From NCBI RefSeq assembly GCF_900094925.1, contig NZ_FMAY01000004.1:124001-188000 (forward strand): 64,000 bases of DNA, written 5' to 3'. Shown piece by piece: positions 18,537-29,651 of this stretch. The DNA is from Kosakonia oryzendophytica. Its GTDB lineage: Bacteria > Pseudomonadota > Gammaproteobacteria > Enterobacterales > Enterobacteriaceae. Position numbers and translations under genes: made by a program. Every line of letters starts with the position of its first letter. Position 1 is the stretch's first letter. Below the pieces are notes generated by a model. It was not told where the DNA came from, ran no database searches, and was given only the letters and a program-made list of their open reading frames with translations.

Positions 18537-19049
18537 TTAGAAGCGGTAACCAACACCGGCAATCCAGGTGCCAACGTCAACGCTACGGATACGGCTCTGC
18601 TCGTAGGAGAAGTCCAGAGCAACGTTTTCCATCGGGTTGAACTGCAGACCAGCGCCGTAAGAGAAGCCATAATCGCTGGTGTCAGAGGTTTTAGCCACTG
18701 CTTCAGTCTGCTGGAATTTACCGTAGCCAACACCGACAACACCGTAGATGCTTGCCCAATCGTTGATGCGGTAAGCCGGACCAGCGGTGATGCCGTAGTA
18801 CTGAGCTTTGTTGTAGACGCTGTCTTCGGTACGGTCTTTTTCAGTGTAAGTAAAGGAACCGATCACACCCAGCGGGTTGTTGTCTTGCTCGTAACGGTAT
18901 TTCAGGTTGAAACCGTTAGTTTTGTTCGCGATGCCCTGCGCGTCGCTCTGAGCATAACCACCGGTTACGGTAGATGTTGCTGCAACTGCAGAACCTGCGG
19001 ATACCGCCAGAAGTGCGGCCAGTGCTGAAAGACATGCAATTTTTTTCAT
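18537..19049 (-). CDS. ompX: Outer membrane protein X (OmpX)
   Basis: 170 residues: a 23-residue signal peptide (MKKIACLSALAALLAVSAGSAVA) and an eight-stranded beta barrel starting ATSTVTGGYAQSDAQG and ending in VGTWIAGVGYRF, with the terminal Phe used for BAM-dependent insertion. It matches E. coli OmpX in almost every strand and differs mainly in loop residues. The family is linked to adhesion, stress and outer-membrane adaptation. ATG 19049 is preferred over 19055 because it gives the standard signal peptide. An upstream region of about 360 bp separates it from rhtA. Confidence 0.98.
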   Translation of the reverse strand: MKKIACLSALAALLAVSAGSAVAATSTVTGGYAQSDAQGIANKTNGFNLKYRYEQDNNPLGVIGSFTYTEKDRTEDSVYNKAQYYGITAGPAYRINDWASIYGVVGVGYGKFQQTEAVAKTSDTSDYGFSYGAGLQFNPMENVALDFSYEQSRIRSVDVGTWIAGVGYRF

Positions 19050-19411
19050 AACCACCTCAAATGTGCTTCAAGTAAATCCTACGTCCTACGTTTTTAATAT
19101 ATCAAAAATTGTTAAGAAACTCTTTGCGCGAAACGATGTCTAAAGCGTCATTTCATGTAACAGAACGTTTCCGCCCTTGACCAACTCTTTCAAAAAACAG
19201 TCATTTCTCCGCATAACACACCATTATGATGCCTTACAAATGGCACGTTCATCCGGACAATTCCTAAAAGGACAGGTTAATTAACCACCAGATGTGCTCT
19301 ATTCTACGGATATTGCCCCTGCTTTTTTTCAACAAACGCTCAACCGGCCGGGGGTAATTCAAGTAGACTGATTGTTTTACTTTCAATTGACATAAATTGA
19401 CGGGAGAAAGG
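19050..19411. other. Divergent ompX / rhtA intergenic region
   Basis: About 360 bp and AT-rich. It holds the ompX leader (Shine-Dalgarno GAGGTGG just before its ATG) and the promoters of ompX and rhtA. In E. coli the ompX 5' leader is a target of envelope-stress small RNAs; whether this holds here cannot be judged. No open frame is convincing. Confidence 0.45.
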
Positions 19412-20299
19412 ATGCCTGGGCTGTCTCGTACCATGCCGGTATGGCTACCGGTTATTGTGCTTCTTATTGCGATGATCTCCATTCAGGGCGGCGCATCGCT
19501 GGCGAAATCGCTGTTTCCGCTGGTGGGCGCGCCGGGTGTCACGGCGCTGCGACTGGCGCTGGGCACGTGCATCCTGGCGATTATTTTCAAACCCTGGCGC
19601 CTGCGCTTCACACCGGAACAGCGCCTGCCACTGCTGTTTTATGGGCTGTCGCTGGGCGGCATGAACTATATGTTCTATCTCTCGATTCAGACCGTACCAC
19701 TGGGTGTTGCCGTTGCGCTGGAGTTCACCGGCCCGCTGGCTGTGGCATTATTCTCTTCCCGCCGCGCGGTGGATTTTATCTGGGTGGTACTGGCAGTGCT
19801 CGGCCTGTGGTACTTATTGCCATTGGGCGAAAACGTTTCCCACGTGGATTTGACCGGTGCCGCATTGGCGCTGGGCGCGGGTGCCTGTTGGGCGGTGTAC
19901 ATTCTTTCCGGCCAGCGCGCAGGCGAAGAACATGGTCCGGCGACCGTGGCGCTGGGTTCATTGATTGCCGCACTGATTTTTGTCCCCCTTGGTGCATTCC
20001 AGTCCGGGGAGTTGCTGTGGCACTGGTCGGTATTACCACTGGGTATCGCCGTGGCTATTTTATCGACCGCACTGCCTTACTCGCTTGAGATGATTGCGCT
20101 GACCCGTTTGCCGACCCGCACCTTCGGTACGCTCATGAGTATGGAACCGGCACTGGCGGCAATGTCCGGCATGATTTTCCTCGGCGAGACGCTCACCGCC
20201 CAGCAGGTGCTGGCGCTAATGGCGATTGTCATTGCCTCGATGGGATCAACGCTCACGCTGCGACGGGAAGGTAAAATCAAAGAAGTGGATATTGGCTAA
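19412..20299 (+). CDS. rhtA: Threonine/homoserine exporter RhtA (DMT family)
   Basis: 295 residues with ten membrane helices in two EamA repeats, nearly identical in layout to E. coli RhtA (YbiF). Segments such as GGASLAKSLFPLVGAPGVTALRL, EFTGPLAVALFSSRR and PALAAMSGMIFLGETLT are hallmarks. It exports threonine, homoserine and other amino acids from the cytoplasm. The ATG at 19412 has GGGAGAAAGG in front and matches the MPG... start of E. coli. Confidence 0.96.
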   Translation: MPGLSRTMPVWLPVIVLLIAMISIQGGASLAKSLFPLVGAPGVTALRLALGTCILAIIFKPWRLRFTPEQRLPLLFYGLSLGGMNYMFYLSIQTVPLGVAVALEFTGPLAVALFSSRRAVDFIWVVLAVLGLWYLLPLGENVSHVDLTGAALALGAGACWAVYILSGQRAGEEHGPATVALGSLIAALIFVPLGAFQSGELLWHWSVLPLGIAVAILSTALPYSLEMIALTRLPTRTFGTLMSMEPALAAMSGMIFLGETLTAQQVLALMAIVIASMGSTLTLRREGKIKEVDIG

Positions 20300-20306
20300 A
20301 TAATTA

Positions 20307-20340
20307 TTATTCAGCGTGGGATAATCCTCACGCTGAATAA
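20307..20340. terminator. 12-bp perfect inverted repeat after rhtA
   Basis: TTATTCAGCGTG (20307-20318) pairs with CACGCTGAATAA (20329-20340). It starts 8 bp after the rhtA stop and is the natural place for transcript ending, but there is no T-run on the plus strand, so a role in RNA 3' protection is also possible. Confidence 0.55.
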
Positions 20341-20534
20341 CGGCATGGTTAAACAGACATTATTTCTTACCTTTATGTACATTTCTCTTTAATTAGAGTT
20401 AAAGAGACATCACAGCCTGCAATAGAATTTAATTTTTATTTAAATTCAATCAATTAAGATTAAACCCTCACAAAACCATCCGCTATATAGCTTCTGCTAT
20501 TGAACCGATAGGCACAGCCAAATCAGAAAATCTT

Positions 20535-21102
<568 letters not shown>

Positions 21103-21121
21103 TCCATAAGCATTATCAATG

Positions 21122-21149
21122 CCCCCTCGCTTTCATATGAGGGGGTTTG
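21122..21149 (+). terminator. Rho-independent terminator of dps
   Basis: CCCCCTC (21122-21128) pairs with GAGGGGG (21139-21145) over a 10-base loop and is followed by TTT. It begins 20 bp after the dps stop. Confidence 0.8.
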
Positions 21150-21293
21150 CACTTTTATGGTGCACACTTTTCCCCCTCCCCCTCGCCATAAGTTACTGCT
21201 ACGTAATAATCACATCACAAAATTGTTAACAACAGATTGTTTTACGTGCGAATTGCGCGCTAAATAGAAGCAAAACAGGCCGTCTTGCTGAAT

Positions 21294-21323
21294 TGCACCA
21301 AATCAGTGACTCAAAATGGTGCA
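21294..21323 (+). promoter_or_regulatory. Two overlapping NtrC-type sites upstream of glnH
   Basis: TGCACCAAATCAGTGAC (21294-21310) and TGACTCAAAATGGTGCA (21307-21323) each contain one perfect half of the NtrC consensus TGCACY-N5-GGTGCA and share four bases. They lie about 75-100 bp before a sigma54-type promoter, the usual enhancer distance, as in the E. coli glnHPQ operon. Confidence 0.75.
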
Positions 21324-21395
21324 TAACAACAATGTTGCTACACTTATTGTGCAACCGTGTAAAGCTTCGCCTTTACAAAACAATAGGTTGTAAAC

Positions 21396-22211
<816 letters not shown>

Positions 22212-22238
22212 TTATTATAAAATTTAAAGCGTTACACC

Positions 22239-22261
22239 TCAGGGGCGGCTTTCGCCCCTGA
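22239..22261 (+). terminator. Intercistronic hairpin between glnH and glnP
   Basis: TCAGGGGCG (22239-22247) pairs with CGCCCCTGA (22253-22261) over GCTTT. There is no T-run, so it is more likely an RNA-stabilising or partial attenuating hairpin that favours glnH over glnPQ than a full terminator. Confidence 0.7.
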
Positions 22262-22297
22262 TACATTTGATATAACCACGGTATACAGGAACACATC

Positions 22298-22957
22298 ATG
22301 CAGTTTGACTGGAGCGCCATCTGGCCCGCCATTCCGCTTCTGATTGAAGGGGCGAAAATGACGTTGTGGATCTCGGTCCTCGGCTTAATTGGCGGGTTGA
22401 TTATCGGCCTTGCGGCTGGTTTCGCACGCACCTTTGGCGGCTGGATCGCCAACCACATCGCACTGGTATTTATTGAAGTTATCCGCGGCACGCCCATCGT
22501 CGTGCAGGTCATGTTTATCTATTTTGCCCTGCCAATGGCGTTCAACGATTTGCGTATCGACCCGTTTAGCGCAGCGGTCGTGACCATCATGATCAACTCT
22601 GGTGCCTACATCGCGGAAATTACCCGCGGCGCCGTACTCTCGATCCATAAAGGCTTCCGTGAAGCGGGCCTGGCGCTGGGTTTATCACGCGGTGAAACCA
22701 TTCGCCACGTGATCCTGCCGCTGGCGCTGCGCCGTATGCTGCCGCCGCTGGGTAACCAGTGGATCATCAGCATCAAAGATACTTCGCTGTTTATTGTTAT
22801 CGGCGTCGCTGAACTGACCCGCCAGGGGCAAGAGATTATCGCCGGCAACTTCCGCGCACTGGAGATCTGGAGCGCCGTTGCGGTGGTTTATCTGATCATT
22901 ACTTTGGTTCTGAGCTTTATTCTGCGTCGTCTTGAAAGAAGGATGAAAATCCTGTGA
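22298..22957 (+). CDS. glnP: Glutamine ABC transporter permease GlnP
   Basis: 219 residues with five membrane helices of the HisM/GlnP type. The EAA loop [32 protein letters not shown] contacts the ATPase GlnQ. It forms the inner-membrane channel for glutamine uptake. Its stop overlaps the glnQ start by 4 bp (22954-22957). Confidence 0.98.
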   Translation: MQFDWSAIWPAIPLLIEGAKMTLWISVLGLIGGLIIGLAAGFARTFGGWIANHIALVFIEVIRGTPIVVQVMFIYFALPMAFNDLRIDPFSAAVVTIMINSGAYIAEITRGAVLSIHKGFREAGLALGLSRGETIRHVILPLALRRMLPPLGNQWIISIKDTSLFIVIGVAELTRQGQEIIAGNFRALEIWSAVAVVYLIITLVLSFILRRLERRMKIL

Positions 22958-23676
22958 TTGAATTTAAAAACGTTTCCAAGCACTTTGGCCAGACCCAGGT
23001 GCTGCACAACATTGATCTGAGTATTACCCAGGGTGAAGTGGTGGTAATTATCGGGCCTTCCGGCTCCGGTAAATCGACGCTGCTACGCTGCATCAACAAG
23101 CTTGAAGAGATCACCAGCGGCGAACTGATCGTCGATGGTTTGAAAGTTAACGATCCGAAAGTAGACGAGCGTCTTATCCGCCAGGAAGCCGGCATGGTAT
23201 TCCAGCAGTTTTATCTGTTCCCGCACCTGACAGCGCTGGAAAACGTCATGTTCGGCCCGCTGCGCGTACGCGGCGCGACAAAACAGGACGCTGAAAAACT
23301 CGCTAAAGAGCTGCTGGCAAAAGTGGGTCTCGCGGAGCGTGCTCACCACTATCCGTCTGAGCTGTCCGGCGGCCAGCAGCAACGCGTGGCGATTGCCCGC
23401 GCGCTGGCGGTAAAACCGAAAATGATGCTGTTTGATGAGCCAACCTCTGCGCTCGACCCGGAACTGCGCCACGAAGTCCTGAAAGTGATGCAGGATCTGG
23501 CCGAAGAAGGCATGACCATGGTGATCGTCACTCACGAAATCGGCTTTGCCGAGAAAGTGGCTTCCCGCCTGATTTTCATTGATAAAGGCCGTATTGCCGA
23601 AGATGGCAACCCGCAGCAGCTTATTGAAAATCCACCGAGCCCACGCCTGCAAGAGTTCCTGCAACACGTCTCCTGA
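22954..23676 (+). CDS. glnQ: Glutamine ABC transporter ATP-binding protein GlnQ
   Basis: 240 residues with every ABC motif intact: Walker [10 protein letters not shown], signature [15 protein letters not shown], Walker [15 protein letters not shown] and the switch His in VIVTHE. It powers glutamine import together with GlnP. GTG start in the 4-bp overlap with glnP. Last gene of the operon, followed by a strong terminator. Confidence 0.98.
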   Translation: MIEFKNVSKHFGQTQVLHNIDLSITQGEVVVIIGPSGSGKSTLLRCINKLEEITSGELIVDGLKVNDPKVDERLIRQEAGMVFQQFYLFPHLTALENVMFGPLRVRGATKQDAEKLAKELLAKVGLAERAHHYPSELSGGQQQRVAIARALAVKPKMMLFDEPTSALDPELRHEVLKVMQDLAEEGMTMVIVTHEIGFAEKVASRLIFIDKGRIAEDGNPQQLIENPPSPRLQEFLQHVS

Positions 23677-23684
23677 TAACATCG

Positions 23685-23710
23685 GCCCCTCATCATGAGG
23701 GGCTTTTTTA
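23685..23710 (+). terminator. Rho-independent terminator of glnHPQ
   Basis: GCCCCTC (23685-23691), loop ATCAT and GAGGGGC (23697-23703), then TTTTTT. It starts 8 bp after the glnQ stop. Confidence 0.93.
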
Positions 23711-23801
23711 TCCCCCTTTTCTGGATTTATCCCAATTCCTCTGCGCGGCATTACGGCATCTATACTTATCATTTTGCGGGATTTTCTCACCGGAGGAGCC
23801 T

Positions 23802-26045
23802 ATGCCGTGGATGTTATTACTGATTGGCCTGCTGTGCGCGCCGCTTCATGCGGCGACAATTCCCGGTATGACAACGGCGACAACCAGCACACCATCAACC
23901 GCCCAGACGACTGAACCGAACATCGAGCAGAAAAAAGCGGCCTATGCCGCGCTGGCAGATGTGCTGGAAAATGACGACTCGCGCAAAGAACTTATCGATC
24001 AGTTACGCAAAGTCGCGACAACGCCGCCACAGGAGCCTGTGCCGCTCATCACCCCGCCCGAGGTGAAAGAGCAGAAGACCGTGCTGGAGAATGTCACGGA
24101 AATTAGCCGCTATTATGGCGACGAGCTGGCGTCGCGCTTTGCACAGCTCTACCGCAATATCACAGGCTCTCCGCATAAATCCTTCAACCCGCAGACGTTT
24201 ACCCATGCAGCGACCTATTTCCTGCTGCTGGCGGTACTGGTATTCGCGTTCTGGTTGCTGGTGCGCACCTGCGTCTCGCCGCTGTACCGCAAGATGGGCA
24301 CATGGGGACGAAAGAAGAATCGCGAGCGCAGCAACTGGCTGCAGCTACCTGCGATGATCATCGGCGCGTTTATTATTGATTTGCTATTGCTGGCGCTGAC
24401 GCTGTTTATCGGGCAGTTGCTCAGCGCCAGTCTCAATGCTGGCAACCGCACCATTGCTTTTCAGCAGAGTCTGTTCCTGAACGCCTTTGCCCTGATTGAG
24501 TTTTTTAAAGCTATATTACGATTGGTGTTCTGCCCGCGCATTCCGGAACTGCGCCCGTTTCGCATTGCCGATGAGACAGCCCGCTACTGGCATCTGCGCC
24601 TGAGCGCGCTGAGCAGCCTGATCGGTTACGGTTTACTGGTGGCAGTGCCGATTATTTCAAACCAGGTGAACGTACAATTTGGCGCACTGGCGAACGTGGT
24701 GATTATGCTGTGTATCACCGTCTGGGCGCTGTATCTGATTTTTCATAATAAAAAGACGATCCAGCATAACCTCACCGTGCTGGCCGATCACTCACTGGCT
24801 TTTTTCAGCCTGTTTATTCGCGCGTTCGCGCTGATCTGGCACTGGCTGGCCAGCGCTTACTTTATTGTGCTGTTCTTCTTCTCACTGTTCGATCCCGGCA
24901 ATAGCCTGAAATTTATGATGGGCGCGACCGTTAACAGTCTCGCGATCCTCAGTATTGCCGCGTTTATCTCTGGCGTATTATCGCGCTGGCTGAATAAAAC
25001 CATCACCCTCTCGCCGCAAGTGCAACGCAACTATCCGGAGCTGCAAAAGCGGCTTAATGGTTGGTTATCCGCAACGTTGAAAACGGCGCGCTTCCTGGTG
25101 GTTTGCGCCACGATCATGCTGCTGCTCAATGCGTGGGGACTGTTTGATGTCTGGCAATGGTTGACCTATGGCGCAGGGGAGAAGACGGTCGATATTCTGA
25201 TCCGTATTGTGTTGATCCTCTTCTTCTCCGCAGTAGGCTGGACGCTGCTGGCCAGCCTGATAGAAAACCGTCTGGCTTCGGACATTCATGGACGCCCGCT
25301 ACCCAGCGCACGTACCCGCACTCTTCTGACCCTGTTTCGCAACGCGCTGGCAGTCGTGATCAGCACCATTACGGTAATGATTGTGCTGTCGGAAATTGGC
25401 GTTAACATCGCGCCGCTGCTGGCGGGTGCTGGGGCGCTGGGACTGGCTATCTCATTTGGTTCGCAAACGCTGGTGAAAGACATTATCACCGGGATATTTA
25501 TCCAGTTCGAGAATGGCATGAACACCGGCGATCTGGTCACCATTGGCCCGCTCACCGGCACCGTGGAACGGATGTCAATTCGCTCCGTTGGCGTACGCCA
25601 GGATACCGGCGCATACCATATTATTCCGTGGTCATCGATCACCACCTTCGCGAACTTCGTGCGCGGAATTGGCTCCGTGGTGGCGAATTATGATGTTGAC
25701 CGCCATGAAGACGCAGACAAAGCGAACCAGGCGCTGAAAGATGCCGTTGCCGAACTGATGGAAAAAGAAGATATTCGCGGGCTGATTATCGGTGAGCCCT
25801 CATTTGCCGGGCTGGTCGGGCTGAGCAATACGGCCTTTACCCTGCGCGTGACCTTTACCACGCTGCCGCTGAAACAGTGGACAGTACGTTTTGCCCTCGA
25901 CACGATGGTGAAAAAACATTTCGATCTGGCGGATGTACGGCCGCCGGTGCAAACCTATCAGGTACTGCCTGCGCCAGGCAGTACCCCACACACGCAGCCA
26001 GCCGCATCCGCTGGCCCGCAACCGCCCGTCGAACCTACGCTTTAA
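23802..26045 (+). CDS. ybiO: Large MscS-type mechanosensitive channel YbiO (MscM)
   Basis: 747 residues (E. coli 741). It has a signal peptide ([21 protein letters not shown]), a periplasmic region of about 120 residues with charged helices, many membrane helices and, at about residues 530-690, the MscS core. The core comprises a glycine/alanine-rich pore helix ([30 protein letters not shown]) and the beta domain that follows ([24 protein letters not shown]). It is a low-conductance tension-gated channel that protects against osmotic downshock. The C-terminal tail is Pro/Gln rich. It overlaps rlmF tail to tail by 11 bp. Confidence 0.96.
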   Translation: MPWMLLLIGLLCAPLHAATIPGMTTATTSTPSTAQTTEPNIEQKKAAYAALADVLENDDSRKELIDQLRKVATTPPQEPVPLITPPEVKEQKTVLENVTEISRYYGDELASRFAQLYRNITGSPHKSFNPQTFTHAATYFLLLAVLVFAFWLLVRTCVSPLYRKMGTWGRKKNRERSNWLQLPAMIIGAFIIDLLLLALTLFIGQLLSASLNAGNRTIAFQQSLFLNAFALIEFFKAILRLVFCPRIPELRPFRIADETARYWHLRLSALSSLIGYGLLVAVPIISNQVNVQFGALANVVIMLCITVWALYLIFHNKKTIQHNLTVLADHSLAFFSLFIRAFALIWHWLASAYFIVLFFFSLFDPGNSLKFMMGATVNSLAILSIAAFISGVLSRWLNKTITLSPQVQRNYPELQKRLNGWLSATLKTARFLVVCATIMLLLNAWGLFDVWQWLTYGAGEKTVDILIRIVLILFFSAVGWTLLASLIENRLASDIHGRPLPSARTRTLLTLFRNALAVVISTITVMIVLSEIGVNIAPLLAGAGALGLAISFGSQTLVKDIITGIFIQFENGMNTGDLVTIGPLTGTVERMSIRSVGVRQDTGAYHIIPWSSITTFANFVRGIGSVVANYDVDRHEDADKANQALKDAVAELMEKEDIRGLIIGEPSFAGLVGLSNTAFTLRVTFTTLPLKQWTVRFALDTMVKKHFDLADVRPPVQTYQVLPAPGSTPHTQPAASAGPQPPVEPTL

Positions 26046-26970
26046 AACGCGTCTGCGCCCAGCGTTGACGCTGGTTGTCATCGAGGAAGGTCCAGGCAAT
26101 AAAGCGACTCTGCTTTTGCCCCTGGGCCATCTCTTTTTTTATCACTTTCACTGCGCCGACCTGAGTCAAAGCACGATACAACTCAGGCAGGTTATCGCCG
26201 CGCGACACCAGCGAGGTAAACCACAACACCTGGCGCGCGAACTGCGGGCTTTCAGCAATCATTGTGCGGATAAAAGCCACTTCCCCGCCTTCGCACCAGA
26301 GCTCCTGCTGCTGACCACCGAAGTTGAGCGCACCCTCAGCAGACTGCCCGAGGTTACGCCGTTTACGTTCGCTACCCGCCTGTGCGCTTTGCGCAGAATC
26401 GTGAAACGGCGGGTTGCAAATGATGGCGTCATACTGCTCATTTTTATGAATGATACCGCTAAGCACCGCCGTCGAATCTTTCTGGCGGCGCAAACGCACC
26501 GCCCGACTAAGTCCCGGATTAGCACTAATAATCGCCTGTGCGCTGGCAAGGGCGGCGTCATTGGTTTCGCTACCGGTAAAACGCCAGCCGTATTCATGCA
26601 CGCCAATCAGCGGGTAGATGCAGTTTGCCCCCGTCCCAATATCCAACACGCTGGCCTGGGTCGGGATCTGCCCTTGATGACTTTCGGCAAGCACATCCGC
26701 CAGATGATGCAGGTAGTCGGCGCGCCCGGGAACGGGCGGGCAAAGAAAACCGTCCGGAATATCCCACTCACGCACACCATAAAATTGCGCCAGCAACGCC
26801 TTATTTAAGGCTTTCACCGCCTGTGGCCGGGCAAAATCAATTGTTGCCTCGCCGTTGGGGTTGGCGATGATGAAGTCGCGCAATGACGGGGTTACGGCGC
26901 ACAGCGCATCGAGATCGTAGCGACTGTGGTGACGGTTACGCGGGTGCAGACCCGGCTTCTGGGCATTCAT
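26035..26970 (-). CDS. rlmF: 23S rRNA m6A1618 methyltransferase RlmF (YbiN)
   Basis: 311 residues (E. coli 308), highly similar. It starts [16 protein letters not shown], has a SAM-binding motif [16 protein letters not shown], the catalytic NPPF motif in [11 protein letters not shown] typical of N6-adenine methyltransferases, and [14 protein letters not shown]. It methylates A1618 of 23S rRNA in the cytoplasm. A GGAG Shine-Dalgarno precedes ATG 26970. Convergent with ybiO with an 11-bp overlap. Confidence 0.97.
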   Translation of the reverse strand: MNAQKPGLHPRNRHHSRYDLDALCAVTPSLRDFIIANPNGEATIDFARPQAVKALNKALLAQFYGVREWDIPDGFLCPPVPGRADYLHHLADVLAESHQGQIPTQASVLDIGTGANCIYPLIGVHEYGWRFTGSETNDAALASAQAIISANPGLSRAVRLRRQKDSTAVLSGIIHKNEQYDAIICNPPFHDSAQSAQAGSERKRRNLGQSAEGALNFGGQQQELWCEGGEVAFIRTMIAESPQFARQVLWFTSLVSRGDNLPELYRALTQVGAVKVIKKEMAQGQKQSRFIAWTFLDDNQRQRWAQTRFKA

Positions 26971-27066
26971 GGCATTCTCCTGTTAGCAGCGGCGTAAGAT
27001 ACCCGTTGACGTTGGCCGGGTAAATAAGTGAGGCTGAAGAAACTTTTTCCATTACCCGGAAGCACT

Positions 27067-27681
27067 ATGTACTTTTATGAACCGGCGAAAGGCCACGGCC
27101 TGCCGCACGACCCGCTGAATGCGATTATTGGTCCCCGCCCTATTGGCTGGATAGCGTCTCTGGATGGCCAGGGCCGACGTAATCTTGCACCATACAGTTT
27201 TTTTAACTGCTTCAATTATCGTCCGCCCATCATCGGCTTCGCCAGCAGCGGCTGGAAAGATAGCGTACGCAATATCAACGAAACCGGAGAGTTTGTCTGG
27301 AATCTGACCACCCGCGATTTGGCCGTACGCATGAACGAAACATCCGCCTCTTTACCGCATGGCGAAGATGAGTTTGCCCGGGCTGGTCTGACGCCTGTAA
27401 CAGGCCGCCTTGTCAGTGCACCGCGCGTGGCGGAGAGCCCGGTTAACTTTGAATGTCGCCTGTCGCAATGTATCCAACTGACGGCTGCCAACGGCACGGC
27501 ACTGGATACCTGGCTGGTGCTGGGGGAGGTTGTCGCAGTGCATATCGATGAATCACTGCTGGAAGAGGGGATTTACCAGACAGCAAAAGCCCAGCCAGTA
27601 TTGCGCGCAGGTGGCCCATCGGCCTATTACGGCATCAGTGAAGCGTTGCGCTTTGATCTGATTCGCCCGGATAACCGGTAA
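27067..27681 (+). CDS. Flavin reductase-like domain protein
   Basis: About 204 residues with the split-barrel FMN-binding fold of the flavin reductase family: LNAIIGPRPIGWIASLDGQGRRNLAPYSFFNC at the N-terminus, then RPPIIGFASSGWKDSVRNI and the VTGRLVSAPRVAESPVNFEC strand. It probably binds FMN and works as an NAD(P)H:flavin reductase or as a flavoprotein of unknown substrate. I chose ATG 27067, which begins at MYFYEPAKG where family similarity begins, over the GTG at 27028. E. coli K-12 has mcbA, fiu and ybiX in this slot, so it is an accessory gene here. Confidence 0.82.
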   Translation: MYFYEPAKGHGLPHDPLNAIIGPRPIGWIASLDGQGRRNLAPYSFFNCFNYRPPIIGFASSGWKDSVRNINETGEFVWNLTTRDLAVRMNETSASLPHGEDEFARAGLTPVTGRLVSAPRVAESPVNFECRLSQCIQLTAANGTALDTWLVLGEVVAVHIDESLLEEGIYQTAKAQPVLRAGGPSAYYGISEALRFDLIRPDNR

Positions 27682-27732
27682 GGCGTGTATCCGGCCTGAG
27701 TGGCTATACTTACTCATAGGGAGGACGACATT

Positions 27733-27999
27733 ATGGCTTCAGGCTGGGCAAACGACGATGCAGTACAGCAACAGATCGACAGTACCATTGAAGATGCGGT
27801 CGCCCGCGCCCGCCGCGACATACCGACAGGAGAAAGCCTGACGGAGTGCGAGGAGTGCGGTGAACCGATCCCGGAAGCGCGTCGCAACGCGATCCCCGGG
27901 GTGCGTTTATGCGTGGTTTGCCAACAGAAGAAAGATTTACATAACTCTACATTTTCAGGATATAATCGCCGCGGATCGAAAGATAGCCAGCTTCGTTGA
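27733..27999 (+). CDS. ybiI: DksA/TraR-type zinc finger protein YbiI
   Basis: 88 residues, as in E. coli YbiI. A C4 zinc finger CEECGEPIPEARRNAIPGVRLCVVC follows a charged helix, as in the small DksA/TraR family. It is probably cytoplasmic; these proteins resemble the zinc domain of RNA-polymerase-binding DksA, but the role of YbiI is not defined. ATG 27733 has AGGGAGG about 8 bp upstream and gives the E. coli N-terminus MASGWANDDAV. Confidence 0.94.
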   Translation: MASGWANDDAVQQQIDSTIEDAVARARRDIPTGESLTECEECGEPIPEARRNAIPGVRLCVVCQQKKDLHNSTFSGYNRRGSKDSQLR

Positions 28000-28284
28000 C
28001 CGTTCCTGACGTTTGTAACCAGCGCAAGCGCTTGCTTTTACATCCACAGATTTTCCCCTGCCACGTAGCAAAATGTGCCGCAAAATTGTTCACCCTGCGC
28101 CTCAACTGCAAAACGCCGGTTTTTCATCAATAAATGTCTTTAAATTCAATCGATTATTTCTTATTCAATTTTTTAGAATAAGGCTGTCAATTCTCTTCGA
28201 TTTTATCTCTTGCGAAAAAGCGTGATACTTATCACATCGACGGAACATCGTCCCATACACAGAATAACCTGCGAGAGATTAACC
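28000..28284. other. ybiI-ybiJ intergenic region
   Basis: About 285 bp with no credible gene. CTTATTC (28160-28166) and GAATAAG (28176-28182) form a 7-bp inverted repeat around AATTTTTTA in an AT-rich stretch, a possible weak terminator of ybiI or a regulator site for ybiJ. A GCGAGAG segment provides the ybiJ Shine-Dalgarno. Confidence 0.45.
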
Positions 28285-28545
28285 ATGAAAACCATCAAAT
28301 ATGCTGTTGCTGCCATCGCCCTGTCCACCCTCTCTTTTGGTGCGTTCGCGGCGCAATCCGTCAGCCCGGCGCAGGCCGAAAATCTGAACAAAATCGGCGT
28401 CGTGTCTGTCAACAACGCTGACACGCTGGATGGCCTTGAAGCCAAACTGGCTGAAAAAGCAAAAGCGGCTGGTGCATCCAGCTACAGCATTACCTCCGCT
28501 AACGGCAATAACAAAATGAGCGGCACTGCGGTTATCTACAAATAA
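28285..28545 (+). CDS. ybiJ: Small periplasmic stress protein YbiJ (YhcN/BhsA family, DUF1471)
   Basis: 86 residues. The signal peptide MKTIKYAVAAIALSTLSFGAFA is followed by the DUF1471 domain (LNKIGVVSVNNADTLDGLEAKL...GASSYSITSANGNNKMSGTAVIYK). It matches E. coli YbiJ in nearly every position and is closer to it than to McbA. The family consists of small periplasmic proteins tied to stress and biofilm responses; the molecular action is unknown. The upstream open frame to 28210 is ignored because it would precede the signal peptide. Confidence 0.95.
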   Translation: MKTIKYAVAAIALSTLSFGAFAAQSVSPAQAENLNKIGVVSVNNADTLDGLEAKLAEKAKAAGASSYSITSANGNNKMSGTAVIYK

Positions 28546-28561
28546 CCCCCCCCTGTTCTAC

Positions 28562-28659
28562 CCCCGGCGAACTAACCCTCCGCCGGGGATGCTCCACCCT
28601 CATTGACCCTGTTGTTACCCTGTTGTTTGCCCGTCCAGGAATGTGACGGGCTTTTTTTT
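28562..28659 (+). terminator. ybiJ downstream hairpins and terminator
   Basis: Two stems follow ybiJ. CCCCGGCG/CGCCGGGG at 28562-28588 has no T-run. GCCCGTC/GACGGGC at 28629-28651 is followed by TTTTTTTT and is a full rho-independent terminator. The second ends next to the convergent ybiB stop. Confidence 0.88.
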
Positions 28660-28660
28660 G

Positions 28661-29626
28661 TCAAAAACTTTCCGCCACCCGCGCAAGACCCGCTTCCAGC
28701 GTCTCCACCTCCCCCGTTGCGACCAGGCAGCAAGCCAACTGAATCTTCAATGATTCAGGCACCGCTTCGCGCCCGGCAATGCAGCGCTCTATCCAGCGGG
28801 CAGTGCTCTCAGCGTCTTTTGCCACCCCTTCAGGCGACACCTGTTCAGGCGCATCATTGCGGGTAAATAACACGCGCTCGCCCTGCGCATCGATCAGCGT
28901 AATCTGTGGGCAACGCTGCGGATTCGCATAGACCTCCCCTTCCGTCCCGTGCATCAGTAAACCGCGCCCACCGATATCGGCAAAAAATTTGCCAACACGG
29001 GTGATATATTCCGGGTGCGAAACACTGGACAAGCGCAACGCGGCTGATTTCTCAAACGGTGTCGCCAGTTTCGCCAGCGTGTGCGCACTGTTGCGTACCC
29101 CCATACGCCAGCGCATCGCCAGCTGTTTTTCCAGCGGCGGACAGAGTGTGCTCACCGGAACATAGACCGGCTGATGCCCTTCCAGACGCGCCTGCGCCTG
29201 ACCTGCGTGCAGCGTGGGATGGATGCCCAACAAGGTGAAAATCGTTTCGGTGACCACGCGGGTGGGATCTTCGCTCACCCCATGCACCAGCACCGGAAAG
29301 CCGAGCTTCGTCAGCAGAATGGCCAGCAGTGGCGTTAAATTTGCCTGTTTGCGTGCGCCGTTGTAGCTGGGAATCACAATCGGCATCGGTTTTGCCACCG
29401 GAGGTGTCAGTTTGATGGTGTGATGCTGCATCGCTTCGTAAAAGCCACGCATTTCCGCCTCGCCTTCCCCTTTGATGCGCAGGGCAATCAGGATGCCGCC
29501 CATTTCCAGATCCGGCACATCGCCATTCAGCATGTGCGTGTACAAACCACGTGCGGTGTCAACATCGAGATCCCGGGCGTGATGCTTTCCCCGGCCAATC
29601 TCTTTAATGATGGTGCGGTAATCCAT
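28661..29626 (-). CDS. ybiB: DNA-binding TrpD2-like protein YbiB
   Basis: 321 residues, similar to E. coli YbiB over the full length (MDYRTIIKEIGRGKHHARDLD; MPIVIPSYNGARKQANLTPLLAILL; SSVSHPEYITRVGKFF). It has the anthranilate phosphoribosyltransferase (TrpD) fold, but E. coli YbiB is a nonspecific nucleic-acid-binding dimer and not a biosynthetic enzyme. It starts 25 bp after dinG on the same strand, so it falls under the LexA-controlled dinG promoter and belongs to the SOS response. ATG 29626 gives the E. coli start. Confidence 0.94.
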   Translation of the reverse strand: MDYRTIIKEIGRGKHHARDLDVDTARGLYTHMLNGDVPDLEMGGILIALRIKGEGEAEMRGFYEAMQHHTIKLTPPVAKPMPIVIPSYNGARKQANLTPLLAILLTKLGFPVLVHGVSEDPTRVVTETIFTLLGIHPTLHAGQAQARLEGHQPVYVPVSTLCPPLEKQLAMRWRMGVRNSAHTLAKLATPFEKSAALRLSSVSHPEYITRVGKFFADIGGRGLLMHGTEGEVYANPQRCPQITLIDAQGERVLFTRNDAPEQVSPEGVAKDAESTARWIERCIAGREAVPESLKIQLACCLVATGEVETLEAGLARVAESF

Positions 29627-29651
29627 GGGAACTCCTTGCGTGCTCACATCG